Assembly: GCF_042643145.1 (NCBI RefSeq)
Contig: NZ_JBHRSA010000010.1
Span: 1-14,167, forward strand
DNA: 14,167 bases
From: Virgibacillus_O xinjiangensis
Lineage (GTDB): Bacteria; Bacillota; Bacilli; Bacillales; Amphibacillaceae
Direction: 5' to 3'
The position numbers were made by a program, and so were the translations under genes. Under the pieces are notes generated by a model. The model made no database searches. It was not told where the DNA came from and worked only from the letters and a program-made list of their open reading frames with translations. Shown here in pieces: positions 6,070 to 13,786 of this stretch (positions within the stretch are counted from its first letter, which is position 1; each line of letters begins with the position of its first letter).

Positions 6070-7272
6070 ATGGCTGAAAACCGTCGTTTATTCACTTCTG
6101 AATCAGTAACAGAAGGACATCCGGATAAGATATCCGATCAGATATCCGATGCTATTCTGGATGAAATACTTAAAAAGGACCCTTTTGCCAGGGTAGCGTG
6201 TGAAACTACCGTTACAACCGGGTTGGTATTGGTAGCTGGTGAAATTTCCACTAGTACATATGTAGATATTCCGGCACTAGTGCGCCGGACGGTGAAGGAA
6301 ATCGGCTATACTCGGGCAAAGTTCGGGTTTGATGCAGATACCTGTGCCGTACTCACTGCGATTGATGAGCAATCGCCTGATATTGCTGGAGGGGTCAATC
6401 AAGCTCTTGAAGCTCGCCAAGGCAAGATGACGGAAGAGGAAATTGATGCAATCGGTGCAGGGGACCAGGGCTTGATGTTCGGTTTTGCTTGTGATGAAAC
6501 AGAAGAATTGATGCCATTGCCAATTTCTCTGGCACATAAGCTTGCCAAAAGCCTGGCAGATTCTAGAAAGGATAAAGTCCTCGACTATCTCCGCCCGGAC
6601 GGTAAGACACAGGTGACGGTAGAGTATGATGAAGAGGATCGCCCAGTCAAGGTCGATACCATTGTCATATCTACCCAACATCACCAGGATATTCCGTTGG
6701 AACAGATCGAGAAGGATATTAAGGAACATGTGATCAAACCTGTCGTGCCCCCCGAATTGCTGGACGATACGACCAAGTATTTCATCAATCCGACTGGACG
6801 TTTCGTCATAGGCGGTCCACAAGGGGATGCAGGACTAACCGGACGGAAAATCATCGTAGATACTTATGGCGGCTATGCCAGGCATGGTGGAGGAGCATTC
6901 AGCGGCAAGGATGCCACGAAAGTGGACCGCTCTGCAGCATATGCTGCCCGTTACGTAGCCAAGAATATTGTCGCGGCAGGACTTGCCAAAACATGTGAGG
7001 TGCAGCTGGCTTATGCCATCGGTGTAGCAGAACCGGTATCCATTTCTGTGAACACATTCGGCACAGGAGTTGTCGGAGAGCAGAAACTGGTTCAATCCAT
7101 ACGCAAAATATTTGATCTCCGGCCGGCAGGAATCATCCGCATGCTTGACCTGCAAAAGCCTATCTTTCGTAATACCGCGGCCTATGGGCATTTTGGAAGG
7201 ACGGATGTCCAATTCCCATGGGAGAAAACAGATAAGGTGGATGAATTGAAGGCACTGACCGAAATTGAATAA
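6070..7272 (+). CDS. metK: S-adenosylmethionine synthetase
   Basis: A 400-residue methionine adenosyltransferase, the usual length for Bacillus MetK. It makes SAM from methionine and ATP, supplying the methyl donor for enzymes such as MnmM encoded further along. Visible signatures are GHPDKISDQ (16-24) with the catalytic His17 and the metal-ligand Asp19, the conserved ATP-site motif GAGDQGLMFG (129-138), the FVIGGPQGDAGLTGRK stretch, and the glycine-rich loop GGGAFSGKD (273-281). All are intact. The start follows AGGGGAGGA with 9-base spacing. Expression is governed by its own promoter and the S-box riboswitch upstream. It ends at a strong terminator shared with the convergent ytoA. Confidence 0.98.
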   Translation: MAENRRLFTSESVTEGHPDKISDQISDAILDEILKKDPFARVACETTVTTGLVLVAGEISTSTYVDIPALVRRTVKEIGYTRAKFGFDADTCAVLTAIDEQSPDIAGGVNQALEARQGKMTEEEIDAIGAGDQGLMFGFACDETEELMPLPISLAHKLAKSLADSRKDKVLDYLRPDGKTQVTVEYDEEDRPVKVDTIVISTQHHQDIPLEQIEKDIKEHVIKPVVPPELLDDTTKYFINPTGRFVIGGPQGDAGLTGRKIIVDTYGGYARHGGGAFSGKDATKVDRSAAYAARYVAKNIVAAGLAKTCEVQLAYAIGVAEPVSISVNTFGTGVVGEQKLVQSIRKIFDLRPAGIIRMLDLQKPIFRNTAAYGHFGRTDVQFPWEKTDKVDELKALTEIE

Positions 7273-7276
7273 GAAT

Positions 7277-7318
7277 AAAAGAAGGCCATGCAGGATCATT
7301 CCTGTATGGCCTTCTTTT
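7277..7318. terminator. Bidirectional terminator between metK and ytoA
   Basis: A 19-bp stem, 7277-7295 with 7300-7318, with one G-T pair and a four-base loop. It has A- and T-rich ends on both sides, so it can act on both strands. The TAA of ytoA (7317-7319) lies at its edge. Confidence 0.92.
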
Positions 7319-7829
7319 ATAGATTGGTGTGTTCCTTATAATACTGTCCTTTTTCGACATAAGACTTTCTGACTCGTTCCATTTCTTTATGATCCTCTTC
7401 CGTCAACTCTCTGACCACTTTCGCTGGTCTGCCCATAACAAGTGTATTGGCCGGAACTTTCTTACCTGGAGGGACGAGGCTGCCTGCTCCTACAAATGCA
7501 TTCTCTCCTATTTCTGCCCCGTCTAAAATTATGGAACCCATTCCGATCAGTGCTTTCTCTCTTACGATGGCGGAATGAAGTGTTACTTGATGGCCAACGG
7601 TCACATCGTCTTCAATCACCAATGTACGGCCAGGGCTTTGATGAAGCATGGACAAATCCTGGATATTGACACGTTTACCAATCCGTGTCGGTGCTACGTC
7701 CCCCCGTATGACCGTTTTGAACCAAACACTTGAATTTTCTCCAATGGAAACGTCACCGATCACCAGGGCATCTTCTGCCAGGAATACCGTATCATGAATG
7801 GATGGTTCCTTATCTTTATAAGCATACAT
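7317..7829 (-). CDS. ytoA: Gamma-carbonic-anhydrase-like hexapeptide-repeat protein YtoA
   Basis: A 170-residue left-handed beta-helix protein with imperfect hexapeptide repeats from about residue 11 to 135. It carries the gamma-carbonic anhydrase signature: VWFKTVIRGD (35-44; Arg42, Asp44), NIQD (55-58), and three histidines, His63, His80 and His85, spaced like the zinc ligands of the family. Whether it hydrates CO2 is uncertain, since many bacterial homologues (YrdA, YtoA, PaaY) show weak or no activity. It would act as a cytoplasmic trimer. The start at 7829 follows a perfect AAGGAGG. It is divergent from ytpB and convergent with metK. A possible -10 on the minus strand, TATACT at 7865-7870, lacks a good -35. 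Confidence 0.92.
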   Translation of the reverse strand: MYAYKDKEPSIHDTVFLAEDALVIGDVSIGENSSVWFKTVIRGDVAPTRIGKRVNIQDLSMLHQSPGRTLVIEDDVTVGHQVTLHSAIVREKALIGMGSIILDGAEIGENAFVGAGSLVPPGKKVPANTLVMGRPAKVVRELTEEDHKEMERVRKSYVEKGQYYKEHTNL

Positions 7830-7842
7830 AGTTGAATCCTCC

Positions 7843-7872
7843 TTGGAAATATGATGATATAATTAGTATAAC
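7843..7872 (+). promoter_or_regulatory. Possible ytpB promoter
   Basis: TTGGAA (7843-7848), an 18-bp spacer and TATAAC (7867-7872). The -10 overlaps a TATACT reading on the other strand that could serve ytoA. Weak matches; a nearby TATAAT (7858-7863) has no correctly spaced -35. Confidence 0.3.
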
Positions 7873-7916
7873 AAACCGGAGATGAAGACGGACATTTCCA
7901 GGGTGGAGGAATTGGA

Positions 7917-8993
7917 TTGTCAAAACAAGTCCCAACCAAGGCATTGGTATTAATGAAAAGAGTGTATCAGCAAGTATTTCCGGCGGTGGACAGGGAACTT
8001 ACCTACTGGAAGAGACGAGCTTTGGAGATCCCTGACATGGAGTTGCGAAGCCAGGCACTGGCCAGTATGGAGGCAAAGCGATTCCATTGTCAGGGAGGAG
8101 CAGTGTACAGTTTGCTTGCAGGGAAGGAATTCGAGGAGGCGGTGCGGTTCATTGTTGCCTACCAGACGATCAGTGACTATTTGGACAATCTTTGTGATCG
8201 GAGCACATCGATGGACCCTGCAGATTTCCGCCAGCTTCATCAAGCAATGGAAGATGCACTGGTACCTGGGAAAGAGACCAGGAATTATTACCGGTATAGA
8301 GAAGAACAGGATGATGGAGGATACCTTGCAGAGCTGGCAGCTACATGTCGACACACAGTCACCCATCTGGATAACTACCAGATGGTGAAAGATTATCTTC
8401 TTGACCTCCAATGTCTATATACCGATCTGCAGGTACATAAACATGTTGCCAAACAGGAAAGGGTACCAAGATTGACAGCGTGGTTTCATCAGCATAAAAC
8501 ATCGTTTCAAGGGTTGGATTGGTACGAGTTTTCTGCTGCAGCTGGCTCAACACTCGGGGTATTCAGTCTTGTATCCTATGCCTTGTCCAGTCATATGGAT
8601 GAAGAGGTTGCTGGAAAAATTTATGATGGATACTTTCCATATATACAAGCGGTACATATCATGCTGGATTATTTTATCGATCAGCAGGAGGATGAAGCAG
8701 AAGGGGACTTGAACTTCTGTAGCTATTATGAAGACCAGGACAGGATGAAGGAGCGATTCCTCTTTTTCATCCAGCAGGCCGAGAGCCGGAGCCATTCACT
8801 GCCAAATCCGCTATTTCACCAGATGGTGCTGGAAGGCCTAATCGGTCTATACTTGGGCGACCCCAAGGTGGATGAATTGAGAAATGGCCCACAGATGCGG
8901 CGGACGCTGATCAAACGGGGAGGTTGGAGATCTAGATTTTTTTACTGGAATACGGCGCTTTATTATCGATTGAATGGGGGAAAGAGTGGTTGA
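7917..8993 (+). CDS. ytpB: Tetraprenyl-beta-curcumene synthase YtpB (DUF2600)
   Basis: A 358-residue large terpene synthase of the YtpB family. In B. subtilis this enzyme cyclises the C35 tetraprenyl diphosphate to tetraprenyl-beta-curcumene, a precursor of membrane sesquarterpenes. The Asp-rich segment SDYLDNLCDRS (in about residues 83-95) and the acidic MLDYFIDQQEDEAEGD stretch fit metal and diphosphate binding; the second is followed by FCSYY. The start is TTG at 7917, chosen because GGTGGAGGA ends 6 bases before it. The first ATG is 12 codons later (7953) without such a site. It stands alone between divergent ytoA and convergent mnmM, with no prenyltransferase or second cyclase in the window. 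No clear terminator follows. Confidence 0.9.
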   Translation: MSKQVPTKALVLMKRVYQQVFPAVDRELTYWKRRALEIPDMELRSQALASMEAKRFHCQGGAVYSLLAGKEFEEAVRFIVAYQTISDYLDNLCDRSTSMDPADFRQLHQAMEDALVPGKETRNYYRYREEQDDGGYLAELAATCRHTVTHLDNYQMVKDYLLDLQCLYTDLQVHKHVAKQERVPRLTAWFHQHKTSFQGLDWYEFSAAAGSTLGVFSLVSYALSSHMDEEVAGKIYDGYFPYIQAVHIMLDYFIDQQEDEAEGDLNFCSYYEDQDRMKERFLFFIQQAESRSHSLPNPLFHQMVLEGLIGLYLGDPKVDELRNGPQMRRTLIKRGGWRSRFFYWNTALYYRLNGGKSG

Positions 8994-9012
8994 ACCCATC
9001 CAATTGCTAGCG

Positions 9013-9573
9013 TCACTTTTTTTGTACCGCGACTATAAACGGAGGATCATTCTTTTGGTTGATGAATGCGTATTGAAGAACCGTATATGTTTGCTGATCC
9101 AACTGTTCCAGGTATTCCAGTACCGCTTCTTTTTCTTCTCGCCCTCCTTGGTGCCCGTGATAGACGACAAGTACCGTCATTTTCCCTTTTCCCATCCGGG
9201 AAAGCAGGGTAGTTAGTGCTTCTGTGGTTGAAGATCCTCTTGTAACAACTGATTTATCGCTCCTTGGAAGGTAGCCAAGATTGAAAATGGCACCGCCGAT
9301 TTCCTTATCAGGCAAGTACGCAGAGGCGTGTGCATGGCTATCATGGATGAGTGTGACATTGTGGCAGGCTGCGTCTGCAAGTGACTGTTTTGTATTCTGT
9401 ATCGCTTGCTGTTGGACATCGAAAGCGTATACCTTGCCCTCGGGTCCAGTGAGTCTGCTCAGGAAAACTGTGTCATGGCCGTTGCCGCAGGTCGCATCGA
9501 CGACAATATCTCCGTGCTCTACAGAATTTTTCAGCAATTCATGTGCATAATCGAGGATTCCTTTGACCATCAT
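9013..9573 (-). CDS. mnmM: tRNA (mnm5s2U34)-methyltransferase MnmM (YtqB)
   Basis: A 186-residue class I SAM-dependent methyltransferase closely resembling B. subtilis YtqB. Motif I is VVDATCGNGHDTVFL (about 24-38), followed by an acidic YAFDVQ, then NLGYLP and VVYHGH, and FINQKNDPPFIVAVQ near the C-terminus. YtqB-type proteins have been assigned as MnmM, which methylates 5-aminomethyl-2-thiouridine at the wobble position of certain tRNAs. Older annotations call it an rRNA methylase. The frame opens at 9597, but ATG 9573 has AAAAGGAG with 8-base spacing; a second ATG directly follows. It converges on ytpB with 19 bp between stops and diverges from leuS. Confidence 0.88.
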   Translation of the reverse strand: MMVKGILDYAHELLKNSVEHGDIVVDATCGNGHDTVFLSRLTGPEGKVYAFDVQQQAIQNTKQSLADAACHNVTLIHDSHAHASAYLPDKEIGGAIFNLGYLPRSDKSVVTRGSSTTEALTTLLSRMGKGKMTVLVVYHGHQGGREEKEAVLEYLEQLDQQTYTVLQYAFINQKNDPPFIVAVQKK

Positions 9574-9608
9574 GTGAATAACTCCTTTTCTTGACATGTT
9601 TCATGTCC

Positions 9609-9637
9609 ATCATAGCAGATGAAAAGGAGGTTGTCTT
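9609..9637 (-). promoter_or_regulatory. mnmM promoter
   Basis: On the minus strand: -35 AAGACA (9632-9637), a 17-bp spacer and -10 TATGAT (9609-9614), with an extended TGC before it. The start would be about 30 nt before the mnmM ATG. Its -35 overlaps the -35 of the leuS promoter by two bases. Confidence 0.55.
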
Positions 9638-9664
9638 GACAAACTTCCTACATTTCATTACCAT
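9636..9664 (+). promoter_or_regulatory. leuS leader promoter
   Basis: A perfect TTGACA (9636-9641), a 17-bp spacer and TACCAT (9659-9664). The predicted start near 9671 is about 13 bases before T-box stem I, which is the expected geometry. Confidence 0.58.
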
Positions 9665-9683
9665 TCTATATACATAATGCAAC

Positions 9684-9899
9684 GACATGGAGAAGGATCA
9701 GTAATAAAGTCTATCCGGGTAGAGAGAGGCAGTGGCAGGTGGAAACTGTTCCCGGAAATTTATGAACTCCCCTTCGGAGTCGCAGGAGTGAACCTTGCCC
9801 AGTAGTTCCTGCCGTAAATCTGCGTTAAAGATTCGAGTGAACGTATACTTACGTTAATTTGGGTGGTACCGCGGGGCCCTTTCAAAGGCTGCTCGTCCC
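9684..9899 (+). ncRNA. T-box leader sensing uncharged tRNA-Leu
   Basis: Stem I closes with GAC (9684-9686)/GTC (9779-9781) and GAAG (9692-9695)/CTTC (9772-9775). The specifier loop has AGTA on the 5' side and GAA-CTC on the 3' side, so CTC (9767-9769), a leucine codon, is the specifier. AGAGAG follows on the 5' arm. A further stem, GCAGGA (9782-9787)/TCCTGC (9807-9812), leads to the T-box core TGGGTGGTACCGCGG (from 9860). Its TGGT (9863-9866) is complementary to a tRNA ACCA end, fitting the A discriminator of tRNA-Leu. Uncharged tRNA-Leu would stabilise the antiterminator, whose 3' arm CGTCCC (9894-9899) is part of the terminator. Confidence 0.95.
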
Positions 9900-9927
9900 T
9901 ATTTTATAGGGAGGGGTGGCTTTTTTT
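9887..9927 (+). terminator. leuS T-box terminator
   Basis: CCCTAT pairs with ATAGGG, extended by GCTGCTCGT with AGGGGTGGC (several G-T pairs and one mismatch), followed by seven T. It shares its 5' arm with the antiterminator. Confidence 0.88.
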
Positions 9928-9966
9928 GATGCATTTCCATTTAATGCCAACAGAGGAGGAAAATCA

Positions 9967-12381
9967 ATGAGTTTTGATCATCGCCATATTGAAGACAAGT
10001 GGCAGAGTTATTGGAAGAACAACAAAACATTCAAAACGGATACGTATTCCAAAAAAGAAAAAGTCTATGCATTGGATATGTTCCCGTATCCATCTGGAGC
10101 AGGACTCCATGTAGGCCATCCCGAAGGTTATACGGCTACAGACATATTCTCCCGTATGAAGAGGATGCAGGGCTATGAAGTACTTCATCCGATGGGATGG
10201 GATGCTTTCGGTCTCCCGGCTGAACAGTATGCCCTTGATACAGGGAACAGTCCGGAAGCATTTACCGCTGAAAATATTGCCACATTCAAACGGCAAATCC
10301 AGGAGCTGGGTTTCTCTTATGACTGGGACAGAGAAATCAATACTACAGACCCGAACTATTATAAATGGACCCAGTGGATTTTTACAAAGTTATATGAGCA
10401 TGGCCTTGCCTATATGGACGAAGTGGCAGTGAACTGGTGTCCGGCCTTGGGAACAGTACTAGCGAATGAAGAGGTAATAGACGGAAAAAGTGAACGAGGC
10501 GGGCATCCAGTGGTACGGAAGCCAATGAAACAGTGGATGCTTAAGATTACAGCCTATGCGGATCGTTTGCTAGAGGACCTTGATGATGTGGACTGGCCAG
10601 AAAGCATCAAGGACATGCAGCGTAATTGGATAGGCAGGTCAGAAGGAGCGGAAGTCACCTTCTCCATTGATGGTCATGAGGAGGTATTCACCGTCTTCAC
10701 TACGAGACCGGACACATTATTTGGTGCTACTTATGCTGTCTTGGCTCCTGAACATCCGTATGTGGAAAAGATTGTGACGGAAGACAGAAGAGAAAGTGTG
10801 AATTCCTACTTGGAAGAGGTACAAACCAAATCTGAATTGGAACGAACAGATCTTGCAAAAGAAAAGACGGGAGCATTTACAGGTGCTTATGCTATCAATC
10901 CTGTGAATCAGGAAAAGATGCCTATCTGGGTAGCGGATTATGTCATGATGGGCTATGGAACTGGTGCGATCATGGCTGTTCCGGGACATGATCAACGAGA
11001 TTATGAATTTGCGACCAAATTCGAGCTCCCGATCAAAGAAGTGGTTGCTGGAGGAGATCTGTCTTCTGAGGCATATACTGGTGATGGGAAACATGTGAAT
11101 TCCGACTTCCTCAACGGTTTGGAGACAGAAGAGGCCATCAGCAAGATGATTGATTGGCTTGTAGAGCAAGGAAAAGGGGAAAAGAAAGTCACCTACCGCC
11201 TGCGTGACTGGCTTTTCGCCAGACAGCGTTACTGGGGTGAACCTATCCCTGTCATCCATTGGGAAGACGGTACGATGACTACAGTGCCGGAAGAAGTGCT
11301 ACCACTGGAGTTGCCTAAGATGGACGAAATTAAACCATCGGGTACAGGTGAGTCACCTCTTGCTAATGCAACCGAATGGGTGAATGTCACCGACCCTGAA
11401 ACAGGAATGAAAGGCCGTCGGGAAACCAATACCATGCCGCAATGGGCAGGAAGCTGCTGGTATTTCCTGCGCTACATCGACCCGCATAACACCGAGAAGT
11501 TGGCGGATCCGGAAGCCTTGAAAGAATGGCTCCCTATTGACATTTATATCGGAGGAGCAGAACACGCAGTACTACATCTTCTATATGCCCGGTTCTGGCA
11601 TAAGTTCCTTTACGACATTGGTGTGGTTCCGACAAAAGAACCGTTCATGAAGTTATTTAACCAAGGAATGATTCTTGGTGAAGGAAACGAAAAAATGAGT
11701 AAATCAAAAGGAAATGTTGTAAACCCTGATGATATTGTCTTCTCTCATGGTGCAGACACTCTCCGTCTGTATGAAATGTTCATGGGGCCGTTGGATGCCG
11801 CGGTTGCGTGGTCCACAAATGGTCTGGACGGAGCCAGAAGATTCCTTGATCGGGTTTGGAGATTATTGATCAGTGAGGAAGGGTCTTTGTCTGAAAAAAT
11901 TACTGATCAACCTAATGGGAAACTTGAAAAGGTTTATCATGAAACCGTCAAAAAAGTCACCGAAGACTTTGAAAACCTTCATTTCAATACGGGTATATCC
12001 CAAATGATGGTCTTTATCAATGAAGGCTACAAAGCGGACCATCTGCCGAAGGAATATGTCGAAGGGTTTGTCAAACTGCTTTCCCCGGTAGCCCCGCATC
12101 TTGCTGAAGAGCTCTGGGAACGTCTTGGCTACTCAGAAACGATCAGTTACCAGCCATGGCCCGAGTATGAGGAAGATAAATTGGTGGAAGATGAAGTAGA
12201 GATCGTCATTCAGATCATGGGGAAAGTCAAAGCAAAAATGAATGTCGCTCAAGACATATCAAAAGAGGAATTGGAAGAAAAAGCCTTAGCTAATGACAAG
12301 ATAAAAGAGCTTATCGAAGGAAAAACCGTACGTAAAGTCATCGTCGTTCCTGGTAAGCTTGTGAATATTGTAGCTAACTGA
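9967..12381 (+). CDS. leuS: Leucyl-tRNA synthetase
   Basis: An 804-residue class Ia aminoacyl-tRNA synthetase, the standard Bacillus length. It charges tRNA-Leu with leucine in the cytoplasm. The catalytic HIGH-type motif is HVGH (48-51) in PYPSGAGLHVGH, and the KMSKS loop is at 576-580. The inserted CP1 editing domain is present with its threonine-rich TTRPDT (245-250) and the GTGAIMAVPGHDQRD segment, so post-transfer editing of mischarged tRNA should be intact. An anticodon-binding and C-terminal domain follow to residue 804. The frame extends 17 codons upstream into the terminator T-run, but ATG 9967 has AGAGGAGG with ideal spacing. It ends in tandem stops TGA-TAA. Transcription is controlled by the T-box leader. 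Confidence 0.98.
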   Translation: MSFDHRHIEDKWQSYWKNNKTFKTDTYSKKEKVYALDMFPYPSGAGLHVGHPEGYTATDIFSRMKRMQGYEVLHPMGWDAFGLPAEQYALDTGNSPEAFTAENIATFKRQIQELGFSYDWDREINTTDPNYYKWTQWIFTKLYEHGLAYMDEVAVNWCPALGTVLANEEVIDGKSERGGHPVVRKPMKQWMLKITAYADRLLEDLDDVDWPESIKDMQRNWIGRSEGAEVTFSIDGHEEVFTVFTTRPDTLFGATYAVLAPEHPYVEKIVTEDRRESVNSYLEEVQTKSELERTDLAKEKTGAFTGAYAINPVNQEKMPIWVADYVMMGYGTGAIMAVPGHDQRDYEFATKFELPIKEVVAGGDLSSEAYTGDGKHVNSDFLNGLETEEAISKMIDWLVEQGKGEKKVTYRLRDWLFARQRYWGEPIPVIHWEDGTMTTVPEEVLPLELPKMDEIKPSGTGESPLANATEWVNVTDPETGMKGRRETNTMPQWAGSCWYFLRYIDPHNTEKLADPEALKEWLPIDIYIGGAEHAVLHLLYARFWHKFLYDIGVVPTKEPFMKLFNQGMILGEGNEKMSKSKGNVVNPDDIVFSHGADTLRLYEMFMGPLDAAVAWSTNGLDGARRFLDRVWRLLISEEGSLSEKITDQPNGKLEKVYHETVKKVTEDFENLHFNTGISQMMVFINEGYKADHLPKEYVEGFVKLLSPVAPHLAEELWERLGYSETISYQPWPEYEEDKLVEDEVEIVIQIMGKVKAKMNVAQDISKEELEEKALANDKIKELIEGKTVRKVIVVPGKLVNIVAN

Positions 12382-12383
12382 TA

Positions 12384-12416
12384 AAAAGCCTCCCTATACC
12401 GTTAGGGGGGCTTTTA
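12384..12416 (+). terminator. leuS terminator
   Basis: AAAAGCCTCCCTA (12384-12396) pairs with TAGGGGGGCTTTT (12403-12415) with one G-T pair. It lies directly after the leuS stop and may also serve the convergent gene, as both ends are A/T-rich. Confidence 0.9.
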
Positions 12417-12444
12417 ATGTAGGAGTAATGGACGCTAACCAGTA

Positions 12445-13224
12445 TCATGACGGAGGCTGGGGTGACGGGGTTGGCAGCCATTTGGTCTGGAGGATGATCC
12501 AGTTGTCGTCCTCGTAAAACCACAGGGTTTCTATTGTTCCTAATTGATCTGCATGATATGCCCCGCTGATTTGCTGGTAGCTTTTCAAACCGTAACCCTT
12601 ATTCTTGTTTACTAAGATGGGATCAAAATAGGCAATGGGATCGATCATCAAAGATTTGGGCTGTATCAGTTTGCCGGATTCATCATAAATACCCAGCTCG
12701 ATATATTCTGTTTTACGTTCGCTGACGTCTATGGACTGTTCTTCACTTGTCGGTGTGAGTTTGATCATCGCCTTGAAGTTATCCTGGAATTCCCCGCTTA
12801 CGGGCTGCTCTGGAAGGGGAATCTCCTCTAACTTGTCTCCTTTGAATGTATGCAGTTGATAATTATACAGTCCTCCGCTTCCGCCAGTGGCGCTTTGGTA
12901 GAACACATCTTTTACACCATCATGGTTCAGATCTAAAAATTGCAGTTCGGGTTCATAACCGCCGCCATAAGAAATTTTCCACTCCTTACCGAATTTATTT
13001 GATACATCTATCCCTATATCGCGATAATAGTTCGTGTCATCGGAGAATAGAGTTCCTTTTAGTTCGATTGTCTCCTTGTAACCATCACCCGCAATATCTT
13101 CATGGAATGTCTGGATCAAGATGGAGTCAGGTATGGTTGATTCAGCTGCAGCATGCGAAGGAATTACAATTGATAAAAGGATGAGGAATATATGAGTGAA
13201 TATCATCAAAAGCCCCCTATGCAT
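12445..13224 (-). CDS. Secreted protein with DxNxDG calcium-type motifs, unknown function
   Basis: A 259-residue exported protein that I cannot name. The N-terminus has one Arg, a hydrophobic core (about 5-22) and PSHAAA-ES, a good signal peptidase I site near residue 27. Two acidic loops resemble the Ca2+-binding loops of FG-GAP/VCBS or dockerin-like repeats: D43-IAG-DGYKE51 and D98-LNHDGVKD106, the second a clean DxNxDGxxD. A Gly/Ser turn (GGSGG, 114-118) follows. The C-terminal third has aromatic-rich strands (LWFYEDDNWIILQ), and the protein ends in a Pro/Ser tail. The start at 13224 has AAGGA five bases upstream. ATG 13206 has AGGGGG but would lose the basic n-region, so I prefer 13224 with some doubt. 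It is convergent with leuS and divergent from the rhodanese gene. Confidence 0.83.
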   Translation of the reverse strand: MHRGLLMIFTHIFLILLSIVIPSHAAAESTIPDSILIQTFHEDIAGDGYKETIELKGTLFSDDTNYYRDIGIDVSNKFGKEWKISYGGGYEPELQFLDLNHDGVKDVFYQSATGGSGGLYNYQLHTFKGDKLEEIPLPEQPVSGEFQDNFKAMIKLTPTSEEQSIDVSERKTEYIELGIYDESGKLIQPKSLMIDPIAYFDPILVNKNKGYGLKSYQQISGAYHADQLGTIETLWFYEDDNWIILQTKWLPTPSPQPPS

Positions 13225-13253
13225 TTTCTTCCTTATTATTCTGTGTAGGATAT

Positions 13254-13282
13254 TTGCAACCTATACCAGGAATAAGTATGAT
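13254..13282 (+). promoter_or_regulatory. Promoter of the rhodanese gene
   Basis: TTGCAA (13254-13259), a 17-bp spacer and TATGAT (13277-13282). The start would be about 24 bases before the ATG. Confidence 0.55.
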
Positions 13283-13312
13283 TGAACCATCATGGAAAAA
13301 AGGGTGAGAGAG

Positions 13313-13621
13313 ATGAGTGAGGTAAAAGAAACTACACCAGAAGAACTGGAACGTCGTTTGGAGAACAATGATAATCTGACCATTATCGATGTCAGAGAGG
13401 ATGAAGAAGTGGAACAAGGTATGATTGAAGGAGCGAAACACATTCCTCTTGGCGAGATTCCTGAATCCCTGGATAACCTGGATAAAGAAGAGAACTATGT
13501 GTTGGTATGCAGGTCAGGAGCCAGGAGTATGAGAGCTTCCGCATTTCTAAAGGAACACGGCTATAAGGTTGAAAATATGGCTGGAGGAATGCTTGAGTGG
13601 AAAGGTGACGTCAAGAGATAA
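13313..13621 (+). CDS. ytwF: Single-domain rhodanese-like protein (YtwF-type)
   Basis: A 102-residue cytoplasmic rhodanese domain, the size of single-domain sulfurtransferases (GlpE/YtwF type). The pattern is complete: IIDVREDEEVEQGMI (about 24-38), GAKHIPLGEIP, and the active-site loop CRSGARS with nucleophilic Cys66 in a six-residue loop, then the closing GGMLEWKGDV. It should carry persulfide sulfur on Cys66; the physiological acceptor is unknown. The frame opens at an ATG at 13292 without a ribosome binding site. ATG 13313 follows AAGGGTG and fits the family. In B. subtilis a ytwF gene lies near leuS, which agrees with this context. Confidence 0.9.
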   Translation: MSEVKETTPEELERRLENNDNLTIIDVREDEEVEQGMIEGAKHIPLGEIPESLDNLDKEENYVLVCRSGARSMRASAFLKEHGYKVENMAGGMLEWKGDVKR

Positions 13622-13650
13622 CGAGCCTATTCGATCCATAGAATACCCGC

Positions 13651-13703
13651 CACCCGCAAGTATCAGGAGGATTTGCAAGTGTAATTCTCCCTTATTGCGG
13701 GTG
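13651..13703 (+). terminator. Long hairpin after the rhodanese gene, possible terminator
   Basis: A perfect 9-bp outer stem, CACCCGCAA (13651-13659) with TTGCGGGTG (13695-13703), encloses a smaller GGAG/CTCC pairing (13666-13669/13687-13690). The 3' flank AATTTATG is only weakly T-rich, so termination is likely but not certain. Confidence 0.5.
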
Positions 13704-13742
13704 AATTTATGTTTATTCCCGTAAACTTTCTATATTATGATT

Positions 13743-13786
13743 ACACAGGAATCTGTGTGGCCTTTAGGAATGATAAAGTCTTTATC
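13743..13786. repeat. Two short perfect inverted repeats
   Basis: ACACAG-GAAT-CTGTGT at 13743-13758 and GATAAA-GTC-TTTATC at 13772-13786. They lie in gene-free DNA between the rhodanese gene and the rRNA promoters. Function unknown; candidates are protein-binding sites or parts of a structured RNA. Confidence 0.5.

Noticed and set aside
8974..9216. Plus-strand frame overlapping ytpB's end and mnmM
   Set aside because: It is antisense to conserved mnmM motifs, with no recognisable protein features.
9793..9797. CTT in GTGAACCTTG as the T-box specifier
   Set aside because: It lies after stem I has closed. CTC at 9767-9769 sits in the specifier loop formed by the GAAG/CTTC helix, with AGTA opposite.
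9916..9966. 17-codon N-terminal extension of leuS
   Set aside because: It is coded by the terminator T-run of the T-box leader, has no ribosome binding site and is absent from the usual 804-residue protein.
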